Source: JADJOY01 sp016713535 [NCBI: Deltaproteobacteria bacterium] (lineage in GTDB: Bacteria; JADJOY01). Taken from it: DNA of 52,040 bases. The DNA lies in assembly GCA_016713535.1 (NCBI GenBank), contig JADJOY010000036.1:1-52040 (forward strand), read 5' to 3'. The position numbers and the translations under genes were made by a program. Every line of letters begins with the position of its first letter. Within the stretch, counting starts at the first letter, position 1. The notes beneath the pieces were generated by a model. That model had not been told where the DNA came from. It did no database searches and was given only the letters and a program-made list of their open reading frames with translations. Of the stretch, positions 25,708 to 35,693 are shown one piece after another.

Positions 25708-26241
25708 ATGCGCAAGCTGGCTCTCGGATCGGTGTTGCTGCTGATCACGCTCGCGCTCGAAGGCTGCGCCACCCAGCAGAGCGGCGGCCAGGCGCCGCTC
25801 AAGGGACTCGCGCCCTACACCCAGAACGGCGTGCGCTACACGCCGGTCAAGAGCTGGGAGGGTTTCAGCGAGGACGGCGTGGCGTCGTGGTACGGGCCGC
25901 CCTACCACGGCAGGAAGACCGCCAGCGGCGAGACCTTCGACACCTACGCCAAGTTCACCGCCGCCCACAAGACGCTGCCGTTCAACATCTGCGTTCACGT
26001 CTCGAACAAGGAGAACGGCCAGGACGTGGTGGTCAAGATCAACGATCGCGGTCCGTTCGTGGCGGGACGGATCCTCGACCTCTCCAAGGTCGCCGCCGAC
26101 AAGCTCGGCGTGACCAAGGGCGGGATCGCGCGGGTGCACATGGAGACGGTGGCGCTCGCCAACTCCGACGGCTCGTGCGACGGTGCCCCGGGCGTCTCGG
26201 TGTGGGCTAAGATCCAGGGGTTCTTCACGCGGCTCTTCTGA
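25708..26241 (+). CDS. rlpA: RlpA-like septal ring lytic transglycosylase lipoprotein
   Basis: 177 residues with a lipoprotein signal (MRKLALGSVLLLITLALEGC; lipobox LEGC). The DPBB domain follows: GVASWYGPPYHGRKTASGETFDTYAKFTAAHKTLPFNICVHVSNKENGQDVVVKINDRGPFVAGRILDLSKVAADKLG. The motifs ASWYG...G..TA.GE.F....TAAHKTLPF and NDRGPF...RIIDLS are diagnostic of RlpA, which cleaves naked glycan strands at the septum. There is no C-terminal SPOR domain, so septal targeting may depend on other parts. The gene is intact and followed closely by an MscS-type gene on the same strand. Confidence 0.93.
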   Translation: MRKLALGSVLLLITLALEGCATQQSGGQAPLKGLAPYTQNGVRYTPVKSWEGFSEDGVASWYGPPYHGRKTASGETFDTYAKFTAAHKTLPFNICVHVSNKENGQDVVVKINDRGPFVAGRILDLSKVAADKLGVTKGGIARVHMETVALANSDGSCDGAPGVSVWAKIQGFFTRLF

Positions 26242-26315
26242 TCCATCCGAGCGCGCGGCCGCGCCCGGGAGCGCGCCGCGAGAATCCTCTTCGCCCGCGC
26301 CGTCCGCCGAATCTC

Positions 26316-28133
26316 GTGCCCTCGCCGACTCCGCCGCGCCCGAGCGCCCGCGCCGCGATCCTCCTCGCGGCGGCGCTCGCCGTCGTGGCGCTCGGCGGCG
26401 CGCGCTTCGCGCGTGCGCAATTTCCCGCACCGGACTCGCCGCCGGCGGCCGCCGAGGCGGCGCCCGCCCCGGATCCGGGCGGCTTCCCGGGCGTCGGCAA
26501 GCTGCCGCCCCGCAGCGACGAGAAGGAGCTCTCGACCAAGCGTGACGGGCTGCTCTCGCTGCTGCGCACCATCCGGAAGCGTGAGAGCGAGCTCGACCTG
26601 CGCCGCCAGGACCTCGCCAGTCCGCGCTTCGAGGGCCGCCGCGACGAGGTCGAGCAACAGATCAAGAACCTCACCACCGACCTCGACCTCCTCGACCAGC
26701 GTTTCAAGGAGCTGGCGTAGGGCGTCGAGATCGAGTCCGACAGCGCCGCCGCCCAGGAGTTCGACTGGGCGCGCGAGGTCAAGGACCTGCTCGGGCCCGC
26801 CATCAACGAGCTCAAGCGCGTCACCACGCGGCCCCGCGAGATGGACCGCCTGCGCCGCGAGATCGAGGTGCTCACCGAGCACCGCCAAGCGATCCAGCGC
26901 GCCGAGGACAACCTCACGCGCTTCACGCAGCGCTACCCCGAGGGCGAGCTGGCCATGCCGCTCGCCGAGCTCGGCGCCGACTGGGAGGCGCGCCGCCAGG
27001 AGGTCGACTCCGAGCTCTAGTACAACAAGGCGCGCCTCGATCGGCTCGCCAACGAGCGGCACAGCCTCTCGGCCACGGTCGAGAACCTGGCCGGCATGTT
27101 CTTCCGCAGCCGCGGGCGCAACCTGCTGTTCGCGTCGCTGGCGCTGGTGGGGTTCTGGGTGGTGTTCCGCTACCTCCAGACCTGGGTGGAGCGGCTCAGC
27201 CCGTTCCACCGTCGCGGTCAGACGGCGGCGGTGCGGATCTTCAACCTCACCTACTCGCTCTTCACCGGCCTCGGCGCCGTGGCGATGTTCCTCTACGTCC
27301 TCTACCTGGCGGGCGACTGGGTGTTGCTCACCATCACCGGCCTCTTCCTGTTCGGCATCGCGTGGGCCTCGAAGGCGGCGCTGCCGCGCTTCTGGGAGCA
27401 GACGATGATGCTGCTCAACCTGGGCTCGGTGCGCGAGGGTGAGCGGGTCATCTTCAACGGCCTGCCGTGGCGGGTGCGCACGCTCAGCTTCTACACGCAC
27501 CTCGAGAACCCCGAGCTCGCGGGCGGCGACGTGCGGCTGCCGATCCGCGCGGTGTTCGGCCTCACCTCGCGCCAGTTCGAGAGCAACGAGCCGTGGTTTC
27601 CCACCCATTCCGGCGAGTGGGTGCTGCTCGACGGGGGAATCCCGGCCCAGGTGATGATCCAGACGCCCGAGTTCGTCACCCTGCGCTACCTCGGCGGTGC
27701 CGAGCGCACCGTGATCGCGACCAGCTTCGTGGCGCTCAACCCGACCGTGCTGTCGCGGGGCTTCCGCCTCGCCTCGACCTTCGGGGTCGACTACCGCCAC
27801 CAGCCCGACGCCACCACGGACATTCCGACCCTGCTCACCGAGGCCATCCAGGGCGGGCTCGAGCGGGAGGGGTTCGGCTCGCTGCTGCGCCGCCTCTCGG
27901 TCGAGATCCAGGAGGCCGCCGCCTCCTCGCTCAACCTGCTGGTGCAGGCCGACTTCGGCGGCGACGCCGCCGCCAGCTACACGTTCCTCGGACGGTTCCT
28001 GCAGCGCTGCTGCATCGACGCGGCGACCGCCAACGGCTGGGTGATCCCGTTCCCGCAGCTCACGATCCATCGCGGCGACCCGCGCGAGGCGGAGCCGCCC
28101 GGAGAGAGCGATGTTCCATCCACGCTGGCGTGA
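26316..28133 (+). CDS. MscS-family mechanosensitive channel with two in-frame TAG codons
   Basis: From a probable GTG at 26316 a signal-like segment (AAILLAAALAVVALGGARFARAQ) leads to a periplasmic coiled coil (LLSLLRTIRKRESELDLRRQDLAS...). TAG codons occur at 26718-26720 and 27018-27020. No frame change occurs, and coding quality continues directly after both: GVEIESDSAAAQEFDWAREVKDLLGPAINELKRVTTRPREMDRLR, and YNKARLDRLANERHSLSATVENL. The channel part has membrane helices (NLLFASLALVGFWVVFRYL, VAMFLYVLYLAGDWVLLTITGLFLFGIAW) and an MscS beta-domain (LNLGSVREGERVIFNGLPWRVRTLSF). Full length is about 605 codons. It overlaps glpD by 23 bp. As written it is a pseudogene, unless the TAGs are sequence errors or are suppressed. 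Confidence 0.75.
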
Positions 28134-29730
28134 ACGGGCGCTCGCGGCGATCGCCGCGGGGCCCTTCGATCTCATCGTCGTGGGCGGCGGCATCACCGGC
28201 GCGGGGATCTTGCTCGACGCCTCGCAGCGCGGCCTGCGCGTGCTGCTGGTGGAGGCCGCCGACATCGCGTCGGGCACCTCGTCGCGCTCGTCCAAGCTCG
28301 TCCATGGCGGACTGCGCTACCTCAAGCAGATGCAGTTCCGGGTCACGCGCCTCTCGTGCGCCGAGCGCGACCGCATGGTCGACCTGAACCCGCACCTCGT
28401 CGACCCGATCAAGTTCCTCTACCCGGCGCGGCGCGGCGACAAGATGCCGGGCTGGACCGTGGACCTCGGGCTGTGGATGTACGACCGCCTCACCAGCCGC
28501 CCCGAGAAGCACTCGCGCCTCGACGCCGAGGAGCTCGCCGCACTCGCTCCCGGGATCGACGTGAACGGCCTCGATCGCACCCTCGCCTACGCCGACGCGC
28601 GCACCGACGACGCCCGCCTGACCCTCGCGGTCGCGGCCACCGGCATGGCGTTCGGCGGCCAGGTGCTGACCCGCGCCGAGGTGCTCGAGGGCGTGCGCGA
28701 CGCCGAGGGCCACGTGGTGGGTGTCCGGCTGCGCGACCTCGAGACCGGCGCCGAGCACACCTCGCGCGCGCACGTGGTGGTGAACGCGACCGGCCACTGG
28801 ACCGACCGGCTGCGCGAGCGCTTCGGCCTCGAGGGGCGGCGGGTGCGGCCGTCGCGTGGCTCGCACCTGGTCTTCTCGCACGAGCGGCTGCCGGTGCAGT
28901 CGGCGGTCGGCTTCATCTCGCCCGACGACGGCCGTCCGCTGTTCGTGGTGCCGCACCCGGAGGGAGTCCTCGCGGGCACCACCGACCTCTACCACGACGG
29001 CGACCTCGACGATCCACGCCCCAGCCGCGAGGAGGCGGATTACATCCTGCGCGCGGTGCAGGCGCAGTTTCCCGAGCGCAGCCTCACCGCCGCCGACGTG
29101 ATCTCGACCTACGCCGGCCTCCGCCCGATCCTCGACACCCACGCCGACAATCCCTCCGAGGCGACCCGCGAGGAGGCGATCTGGGAGGAGCGCCGGCTGC
29201 TCTCGGTGGCCGGCGGCAAGCTCACCACCTGGCGCTCGACGGCCGCCGAGGCGGTCGACGCGGCGCTCGACCTGCTGCCGGACGAGCGCGCGCGCCTGGC
29301 CGGCCCGTGCCGCACGGACGGAACGCCGCTCGTGGGGCTCGCGCCGCGCGATCTCGGCGCACGGCTCGCGTCCGCCCACAGGCTCGGCGAGGAGCTCGCC
29401 GGCCCGATGGCGCGCCGCCTCGGCGCGCGGGCGTGGCTGGCCTGTGAGCGGTCCGCCGCCGCCGAGCTCACGCCGCTCCTCGCGGGAGCCGACCTCACCA
29501 CCGCGGATGTCCGCGCCCACGTCCGCTTCGGCGGCGTGCTGCGCGCCGAGGACCTGCTGCTCAGGCGGGTGCGCGTGGGCATGTGGAACCCGGCGCTCGC
29601 GAGCGAGCTGCTGGCGCGGGTGCTGCCGATCCTCGCGAGCGAGCTGGGCTGGGACGCGACGCGCACCGCCGCCGAGGCCGACGCCTGTGGCGCCGCCCTC
29701 GGCTCGTGGACCACGCGCGGCGTCATGTGA
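28111..29730 (+). CDS. glpD: Aerobic glycerol-3-phosphate dehydrogenase
   Basis: 539 residues, intact. The N-terminal FAD-binding motif FDLIVVGGGITGAGILLDASQRG is followed by LLVEAADIASGTSSRSSKLVHGGLRYLK, a GlpD signature. GHWTDRLRERFG, GTTDLYHDGDLDDP, TYAGLRPIL and SVAGGKLTTWR complete the FAD-dependent oxidase fold. The C-terminal ~120 residues form the GlpD cap domain (EDLLLRRVRVGMW). It oxidises sn-glycerol 3-phosphate to dihydroxyacetone phosphate at the inner membrane and passes electrons to quinone. The ATG overlaps the end of the MscS gene, which suggests co-transcription. No glpK or glpF is nearby. Confidence 0.93.
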   Translation: MFHPRWRERALAAIAAGPFDLIVVGGGITGAGILLDASQRGLRVLLVEAADIASGTSSRSSKLVHGGLRYLKQMQFRVTRLSCAERDRMVDLNPHLVDPIKFLYPARRGDKMPGWTVDLGLWMYDRLTSRPEKHSRLDAEELAALAPGIDVNGLDRTLAYADARTDDARLTLAVAATGMAFGGQVLTRAEVLEGVRDAEGHVVGVRLRDLETGAEHTSRAHVVVNATGHWTDRLRERFGLEGRRVRPSRGSHLVFSHERLPVQSAVGFISPDDGRPLFVVPHPEGVLAGTTDLYHDGDLDDPRPSREEADYILRAVQAQFPERSLTAADVISTYAGLRPILDTHADNPSEATREEAIWEERRLLSVAGGKLTTWRSTAAEAVDAALDLLPDERARLAGPCRTDGTPLVGLAPRDLGARLASAHRLGEELAGPMARRLGARAWLACERSAAAELTPLLAGADLTTADVRAHVRFGGVLRAEDLLLRRVRVGMWNPALASELLARVLPILASELGWDATRTAAEADACGAALGSWTTRGVM

Positions 29731-29768
29731 CACGTCGCCACCGGTGAGCCGCGTATGGGGTCGTTTCC

Positions 29769-29787
29769 GCGGCGCGATACGCGCCGC
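29769..29787. terminator. Perfect hairpin after glpD
   Basis: GCGGCGCG-ATA-CGCGCCGC forms an 8-bp stem with a 3-nt loop 39 bp after the glpD stop. There is no T tract, so an intrinsic terminator of the usual kind is uncertain. The rest of the ~200-bp gap to the next gene holds no feature that I can define. Confidence 0.35.
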
Positions 29788-29932
29788 ACCGCGCTTCGTG
29801 TGCGATCGGTAACACCGCGCTCGGCATTACAGGGCTTCGGCGCGGAGCGCGGCTTGCACAAGCCCGCGGCTCCATCTCTTCGCCGCTGCCGCCACCACCG
29901 CCGCGTTGCGGTCGGCCAGCCGAGGCCACCTC

Positions 29933-32900
29933 ATGGGGCCAGGTTCGACGCGAGAAGCTCGCGCTCGCATCGCGAGACACCTGCTCGGATTCTCGATCGC
30001 CTACGCTCTCGCGCACCGGCTCGGCTACCAGTTCCTCGATCCCGAGACTCACTTCGCGACCATCTGGCCGGCGAACGGAGTCGCGCTCGCCGGGCTGCTG
30101 CTCGCTCCCACCGGCTCCACCGCCGTGCTACTGGCGGTCTTCACCGGCCTGGCGATCGTCTCGAGCCTGGCGGGCGGGCACCCGCCGTTCGCGGTCGCGG
30201 GCTTCGGCCTCGCCAATCTGGTGGAGATCTCGCTCGCCTTCGCGCTCGTGAACCGGTTCGCGCGCCGCGAGCTCGACTTCACTCGCATCGGGGACGCCGC
30301 CGCCCTGCTCGTCGCGGCCGTCGTCGCCAGCGGCGTCTCGGGGCTGATCGGCGCGCCGACCGCGGTGCGGCTGAGCGGTGCTTCGTTCGCGACCTGCTAC
30401 GGCCACTGGTGGGTGCCCGACATGCTCGGGCTGCTGCTGGTCACGCCGCTATTGGTGAGCTGGCTACGAAGCGCGCCGACCATCCGCACCCCGGATCGCT
30501 GGCGTGTCGGCGAGGCGGTCGCCTTCACCGCCGTGTGGACGGCGGCCGCGTGGGCGGCGTTCGCGCCCTCCGCGCCCGACGTGCTCGTCGCCCAGCCGTA
30601 CGTGCTGGTCGCGCTGCTGCCGTGGGCCGCGCTGCGGTTCGGCGCGCGAGGCGTGACCGGGGCCGTCTTCGGCGTCGCGGCGGTGATCCTGAATCCAACC
30701 CTGGTTCCGCCCACCCATCCCGGGATGGTGGCGATCGGCGGCGCGAACCCGATCCTCGGCCTGCAGGCCTACCTGACGATCGCCTCGACCGCGGGCCTGC
30801 TCTTGGCGTCGAGCGTGAGGCAGACCCAGGCCGCCGAGGCGAGAGCACGCGAGGAGCACGAGCGGCTCGAGTTCCTCAGCAACAACGTCCCCGAAGGCAC
30901 GCTCTACCAGGTGGTCCGCGAGCACGACGGGCGGATGCGGTTCACCTACATCAGCAACGCGATCGAGCGACTGCACGGGATCCCCGTGGAGGCGGCGCTC
31001 GGCGATCCCGCGCTGGTCTACGGGCGGGTGCGGGTGGAGGATCGCGAGCGGATCGCGGCCGCCGAGGAGCGCTCGTTCCTGACCGGGGAGCCGTTCGACG
31101 AGATCCTCCAGGTGCCGACGCCCGACGGCGACCTGCGCTGGAAGCGCATCACCTCGATGCCCCGGCGACTTCCCGACGGACGCACGGCGTGGGACGGCCT
31201 CGAGACCGACGTCACCGAGCAACGCCGGGCGCAGGACGAGGCGCGCCGCAACGCCGAGCACCTCGAGCTGGCGCTCCAGTCGGCGCGCATGGGCACCTGG
31301 GAGTGGGACAGCGCCGAGCAGAAGCTGATCCTGTCGGCGGACGCGCGCGAGCTGCTCGGCGTCACCCCCGACCGGCCCATCGAGAACATCCACGACTTCC
31401 TCGCGATCACCCACCCGGACGATCGCGGGATCGTGCAGACGATCGTGACCGACACCGCGCGCGGCGAACGCGACGAGTGGGCCGACGTCCAGCGCATCCA
31501 GTGGCGCGACGGCAAGACTCACTGGCTGGAGGGGCGCGGCCGGCTGCAGCGCGGACCGGAGGGGTCCATCACCGGCGCGGCGGGCGTGATCGCGGACATC
31601 ACCGAGCTCAAGCTGGCGGAGGCTCGGCTGGCGCGCGCCAATCGCGCGCTGCGGACGCTGACCCAGTGCACCCGTTCCGTGGCGAGGGCCTGCGACGAGC
31701 AGGCCCTGCTCGACGAGGTGTGCCGCGGCATCGTGGACGTGGGCGGCTATCGGCTCGCGTGGGTGGGCCTCGCCGAGGACGACGACGCGCGCACGGTCCG
31801 CGTGGCGGCCCACGCGGGCCTCGGCAAGGACTTCCTCGACACGGCCCCGCTCACCTGGCGCGAGGAGGGCCTCGGGATCGGTCCGACCGGGCGCGCGATC
31901 CGCTCCGGAACGCCCGCGGTCTGCCGGGAGGTGAGCTGCGAGCCCGAGCTCCAGCCGTGGCGCGAGCGCGCCCTGTCGCACGGCTTCCTGTCGAACGCCG
32001 CCTTTCCGCTCTCGGAAGGGCCACGGTCCCTCGGCTCGCTCACGATCTACGCGAGCGACCCCGACGCCTTCGACGACACCGAGGTCGAGCTGCTGGCCGA
32101 GCTGGCGCGCGACCTCGGCCACGGCATCGAGGCCATGCGAGAGCGCGCCAGCCGCCAGCGCGCCGAGGCGGCGCTCGCGGCGAGCGAGGCGCGGCTGCGC
32201 TCGGCCATGGAGAGCTCGCCGATCGGCATGGCGCTCTCCGACGTCGATGGGCGCTTCGAGTACGTGAATCCGGCCCTGTGCCGGATGCTCGGGTACTCGG
32301 CCGAGGGCCTCGTCGGCCGCCTCGTCCACGAGCTCATCCACCCCGACGACCTCGCCGAGGACCTGGTCCGCGTCGAGGAGCTCCTCACCGGCAAGGCCAC
32401 CACCTACCAGATCGAGAAGCGCTACCTGCGCGCCGACGGCACCACCCAGTGGACGCAGGTGAGACGCACGCTGGTGCCGCGCCCGGACGGCACACCGCCG
32501 CACTTCCTCTCGCAGGTGCAAGACATCACCGAGCGCATGCAGGCGGAGCAGGCGCTGCTCAAGAGCAATGCGCGGCTCAGGCTGGCGATGGACATCGCCA
32601 AGCTCGGGTACTGGGAATACGACGTCGAGAGCAGCCTCTTCGAGTTCGACGACGACTTCTTCCGCATCTTCCACACCACCGTCGAGCGCGAGGGTGGTCA
32701 CACCATGAGCGCGGAGGAGTACGCGCGCCGCTTCCTTCCGCCCGACTGGGCGCCCGCCGTGGACGCCGAGCTCGAGGGCGCGGTCGGGTCCGCCGACCCC
32801 CACTACCGGCGCTGCATCGAGCACCCGATCCGCCGCGCCGACGGCAGCACCGGGATCATCGAGGTCGAGATCCGGGTGGTGAAGGACGCCACCGGCCGCA

Positions 32901-35665
32901 CCATCCGCACCTACGGCGCGAACCAGGACATCACCGAGCGCCGCGTCGCCGAGCAAGCGCTGCGGGAGAGCGAGGAGCGGCTGCGCTCGGCGATGGAGAG
33001 CTCGCCGATCGGCATGGCGATCGTCGCCACCGACGGGCAGCTCCTGAGCGTCAACCCGGCGCTCTGCGAGCTCCTCGGCTACACGCGCCGCGAGCTGACG
33101 GAGCGCACCTTCCAGGTCATCACCCACCCCGACGACCTCGTCGCCGACGTCGCCGAAGTGAACCGCCTCCTCGCGGGCGAGGGCGACTCGTACCAGCTCG
33201 ACAAGCGCTACATCCGCGCCGACGGGCAGACGATCCACGCCCAGCTCAACGTGTCGCTGGTTCGCGACGCCGAAGGCATCCCGCTGCACTTCTTCTCCCA
33301 GGTGCAAGACATCACCGAGCGGATGCGCGCGGAGGACGAGATCCGCGACAGCAACGCCAAGCTGCACCTCGTCATGGAGATCGCGAAGCTCGGCTACTGG
33401 GACTACGACGTCGGCACCGGGCAATTCACCTTCAACGACGACTTCTATCGGTTGTTCGGTACCTCGGCGGCGCTCGAGGGCGGGTACACGATCTCCGCCG
33501 CCGACTACGCGAGGCGCTTCCTGCCCCCCGGGATCGAGTCGACGGTGCAGGCCGAGATCGAGAAGGCGCTGGCCACGGGCGACCCCCGCTATCGAGGCTC
33601 CATCGAGCACGAGATCCGCCGCCGCGACGGCACGGCCGGCGTGCTGCAGGTGGAGGCCCGGCTCGTGACGGACGCGGCCGGCCGCGCGGTCCGGATCTAC
33701 GGCGCCAACCAGGACATCACCGAGCGCGTGCGCGCCGAGGAGGAGATCCGCGAGACCAACCGCAAGCTGCGCCTGGCGGTGGACGTCGCCAGCCTCGGCT
33801 ACTGGGAGTACGACCTCACGAGCCGTCGCTTGATCGTCGACGACGGAATCCTGCGGATCCTGCGCACCTCGGCCGAGCGCGAAGGGCGCCGCGACTTCTC
33901 GCCGAGCGAATACGCGAACCGCTTCATCCCGCCCGAGCACGTGCACGTGGTGGGCGACGGCATCCAGGCGGCGGTCGCGTCGCATGACACCACGTTCCGC
34001 AACTTCATCGAACACCCGATCGTCCGCGCCGACGGGACCCGCGGCGTGATCCAGGTGCAAGTGCGCGTCGAGAAGGACGGGTCGGGGCGCGTCGTCCGAG
34101 CCTACGGCTGCAACCAGGACGTGACGGAGCGCAGCGAAGCCGAGCGAGCGCTCGACGCGAGCGAGGCGCGCTTCCGTCAGGTCGTCGAGCAGATCCAGGA
34201 AGTGTTCTGGATGACCGACGCGGCCTTCACCCGCGTCCTCTACGTGAGCCCCGCGTACGAGACGATCTGGGGGCGGACCTGCGCGAGCGCGTACGCGGAC
34301 CCGGCGAGCGTCGTCGCGGCGCTCCACCCCGAGGACCGCGAACGAACGCTCGGCGCCGTTCGCGCTGCGCAGCTCCGCGGCTCGTTCGACGAGGAGTACC
34401 GGGTGGTGCGCCCCGACGGCTCGGTGCGCTGGGTCCATGGCCACGCGGCACTGGTCCGGGACGCCAGCGGCCAGCCGCTGCACATCGTGGGCGTCGCGCA
34501 GGACATCACCGACCGCCGGCTCTTCGAGGAGCAGTTCCTCCAGGCCCAGAAGCTGGAGGCGATCGGTCGGCTCGCCGGCGGCGTCGCCCACGACTTCAAC
34601 AACATCCTCGCCGCGATGATGCTCCTCGCCGAGGACGTCTCGAGCGACCCGGAGGCGACGGGCACGGTCCGCGAGCGCATGGGGGACATGACGCAGGCGC
34701 TCGATCGGGCCGCCGGGCTCACGCGCCAGCTCCTCGCGTTCAGCCGCCGCCAGGTCATGCGCCCACGGCCGATCGACGTCAACGACGTGGTCAACGACCT
34801 CGCCAAGATGCTGAGGCGGATCCTCGGCGAGGACGTCCGGCTGCGGCTGGACCTCAAGCCTGGCGGCATGGTGGTCGAGGCCGACACCGGCATGATCGAG
34901 CAGGTGCTCATGAACCTCGCGGTCAACGCGCGCGACGCGATGCCGGAGGGCGGCATCCTGGCGGTCGAGACGGCGCGCGAGGTGGTCGACGAGAGCGCGG
35001 CCCTCGCCATCCCCGAGGGCGTGGCCGGCGACTATGCGCGGATCCGCATGACCGACACCGGCTGCGGCATTCCGCCCGAGAACCTCGAGCACGTCTTCGA
35101 GCCGTTCTTCACCACCAAGGAGCTCGGCAAGGGCACCGGGCTCGGCCTCGCCACGGTGTTCGGCATCGTGCGCCAGCACCACGGGTTGGTGCGGGTTTCG
35201 AGCGTGGTCGACCGCGGCACGACCTTCGACGTGCTCTTGCCGATCGTCGCGACGACGCACGCGAGCGAGGCGCCGACCGCGTCGGTGGAGGTGAACCCGC
35301 GCGGCGACGAGACCATCCTCGTGGTCGAGGACGACGCCGCGGTGCGGCGCGTGACCTGCCTCGCGCTCGAGCGCCACGGCTACACCGTCATCACCGCGGA
35401 ATCCGGTCCCGCGGCGCTCGACCAGCTCGCGGCGCACGGCGCGGGGATCGACCTGCTGCTCACCGACGTGGTCATGCCGGAGGGGATGACCGGCATCGAG
35501 CTCGCCGCGCAGGTGTCACGCTACGCTCCGCGCGTGAGGGTGATCCTGACCAGCGGCTACAGCGCCGACCTCGCCGAGCGCGCGAGCGAGCATCGCTTCC
35601 TCCAGAAGCCGTGCCGCCCACACGAGCTGCTGGTCGCGGTGCGCGACGTCCTCGACGGCCGCTGA
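29933..35665 (+). CDS. Giant MASE1-multiPAS-GAF hybrid histidine kinase
   Basis: About 1910 residues, intact. The N-terminal MASE1 membrane sensor (~10-300; GFSIAYALAHRLGYQFLDPETHFATIWPANGVALAGLLL...) has about eight helices. Then follow PAS1 (~310), PAS2 (~445), GAF (~590-740; TLTQCTRSVARACDEQALLDEVC) and six more PAS domains (~755-1540). The segments SAMESSPIGMA... plus LAMDIAKLGYWEYDV... occur as a duplicated pair, and a third copy of the second type follows. The kinase core has phospho-His1553 (GGVAHDFNNILAAMM) and an ATPase domain (NLAVNARDAMPEGG, DTGCGIPPENLEHVFEPFFTTKELGKGTGLGL). A C-terminal receiver has phospho-Asp1845 (LLLTDVVMPEG). ATG 29933 is chosen over a TTG at 29906. No partner gene is adjacent, so its output goes to an unlinked regulator. 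Confidence 0.92.
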   Translation: MGPGSTREARARIARHLLGFSIAYALAHRLGYQFLDPETHFATIWPANGVALAGLLLAPTGSTAVLLAVFTGLAIVSSLAGGHPPFAVAGFGLANLVEISLAFALVNRFARRELDFTRIGDAAALLVAAVVASGVSGLIGAPTAVRLSGASFATCYGHWWVPDMLGLLLVTPLLVSWLRSAPTIRTPDRWRVGEAVAFTAVWTAAAWAAFAPSAPDVLVAQPYVLVALLPWAALRFGARGVTGAVFGVAAVILNPTLVPPTHPGMVAIGGANPILGLQAYLTIASTAGLLLASSVRQTQAAEARAREEHERLEFLSNNVPEGTLYQVVREHDGRMRFTYISNAIERLHGIPVEAALGDPALVYGRVRVEDRERIAAAEERSFLTGEPFDEILQVPTPDGDLRWKRITSMPRRLPDGRTAWDGLETDVTEQRRAQDEARRNAEHLELALQSARMGTWEWDSAEQKLILSADARELLGVTPDRPIENIHDFLAITHPDDRGIVQTIVTDTARGERDEWADVQRIQWRDGKTHWLEGRGRLQRGPEGSITGAAGVIADITELKLAEARLARANRALRTLTQCTRSVARACDEQALLDEVCRGIVDVGGYRLAWVGLAEDDDARTVRVAAHAGLGKDFLDTAPLTWREEGLGIGPTGRAIRSGTPAVCREVSCEPELQPWRERALSHGFLSNAAFPLSEGPRSLGSLTIYASDPDAFDDTEVELLAELARDLGHGIEAMRERASRQRAEAALAASEARLRSAMESSPIGMALSDVDGRFEYVNPALCRMLGYSAEGLVGRLVHELIHPDDLAEDLVRVEELLTGKATTYQIEKRYLRADGTTQWTQVRRTLVPRPDGTPPHFLSQVQDITERMQAEQALLKSNARLRLAMDIAKLGYWEYDVESSLFEFDDDFFRIFHTTVEREGGHTMSAEEYARRFLPPDWAPAVDAELEGAVGSADPHYRRCIEHPIRRADGSTGIIEVEIRVVKDATGRTIRTYGANQDITERRVAEQALRESEERLRSAMESSPIGMAIVATDGQLLSVNPALCELLGYTRRELTERTFQVITHPDDLVADVAEVNRLLAGEGDSYQLDKRYIRADGQTIHAQLNVSLVRDAEGIPLHFFSQVQDITERMRAEDEIRDSNAKLHLVMEIAKLGYWDYDVGTGQFTFNDDFYRLFGTSAALEGGYTISAADYARRFLPPGIESTVQAEIEKALATGDPRYRGSIEHEIRRRDGTAGVLQVEARLVTDAAGRAVRIYGANQDITERVRAEEEIRETNRKLRLAVDVASLGYWEYDLTSRRLIVDDGILRILRTSAEREGRRDFSPSEYANRFIPPEHVHVVGDGIQAAVASHDTTFRNFIEHPIVRADGTRGVIQVQVRVEKDGSGRVVRAYGCNQDVTERSEAERALDASEARFRQVVEQIQEVFWMTDAAFTRVLYVSPAYETIWGRTCASAYADPASVVAALHPEDRERTLGAVRAAQLRGSFDEEYRVVRPDGSVRWVHGHAALVRDASGQPLHIVGVAQDITDRRLFEEQFLQAQKLEAIGRLAGGVAHDFNNILAAMMLLAEDVSSDPEATGTVRERMGDMTQALDRAAGLTRQLLAFSRRQVMRPRPIDVNDVVNDLAKMLRRILGEDVRLRLDLKPGGMVVEADTGMIEQVLMNLAVNARDAMPEGGILAVETAREVVDESAALAIPEGVAGDYARIRMTDTGCGIPPENLEHVFEPFFTTKELGKGTGLGLATVFGIVRQHHGLVRVSSVVDRGTTFDVLLPIVATTHASEAPTASVEVNPRGDETILVVEDDAAVRRVTCLALERHGYTVITAESGPAALDQLAAHGAGIDLLLTDVVMPEGMTGIELAAQVSRYAPRVRVILTSGYSADLAERASEHRFLQKPCRPHELLVAVRDVLDGR

Positions 35666-35693
35666 CGGGCCGGCCAATCGCGTGTGCCCACCG

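Noticed and set aside
26316-28133. Genome-wide TAG reassignment to explain the amber codons in the MscS gene
   Set aside because: TAG terminates several intact genes here at natural protein ends (11118, 14704, 20258, 46012), so general recoding is not supported.
30464-35437. 1657-codon open frame antisense to the hybrid kinase
   Set aside because: Mirror frame of a GC-rich gene; its composition (Arg/Asp/Val/Leu shadows) and the perfect domain set on the other strand exclude it.
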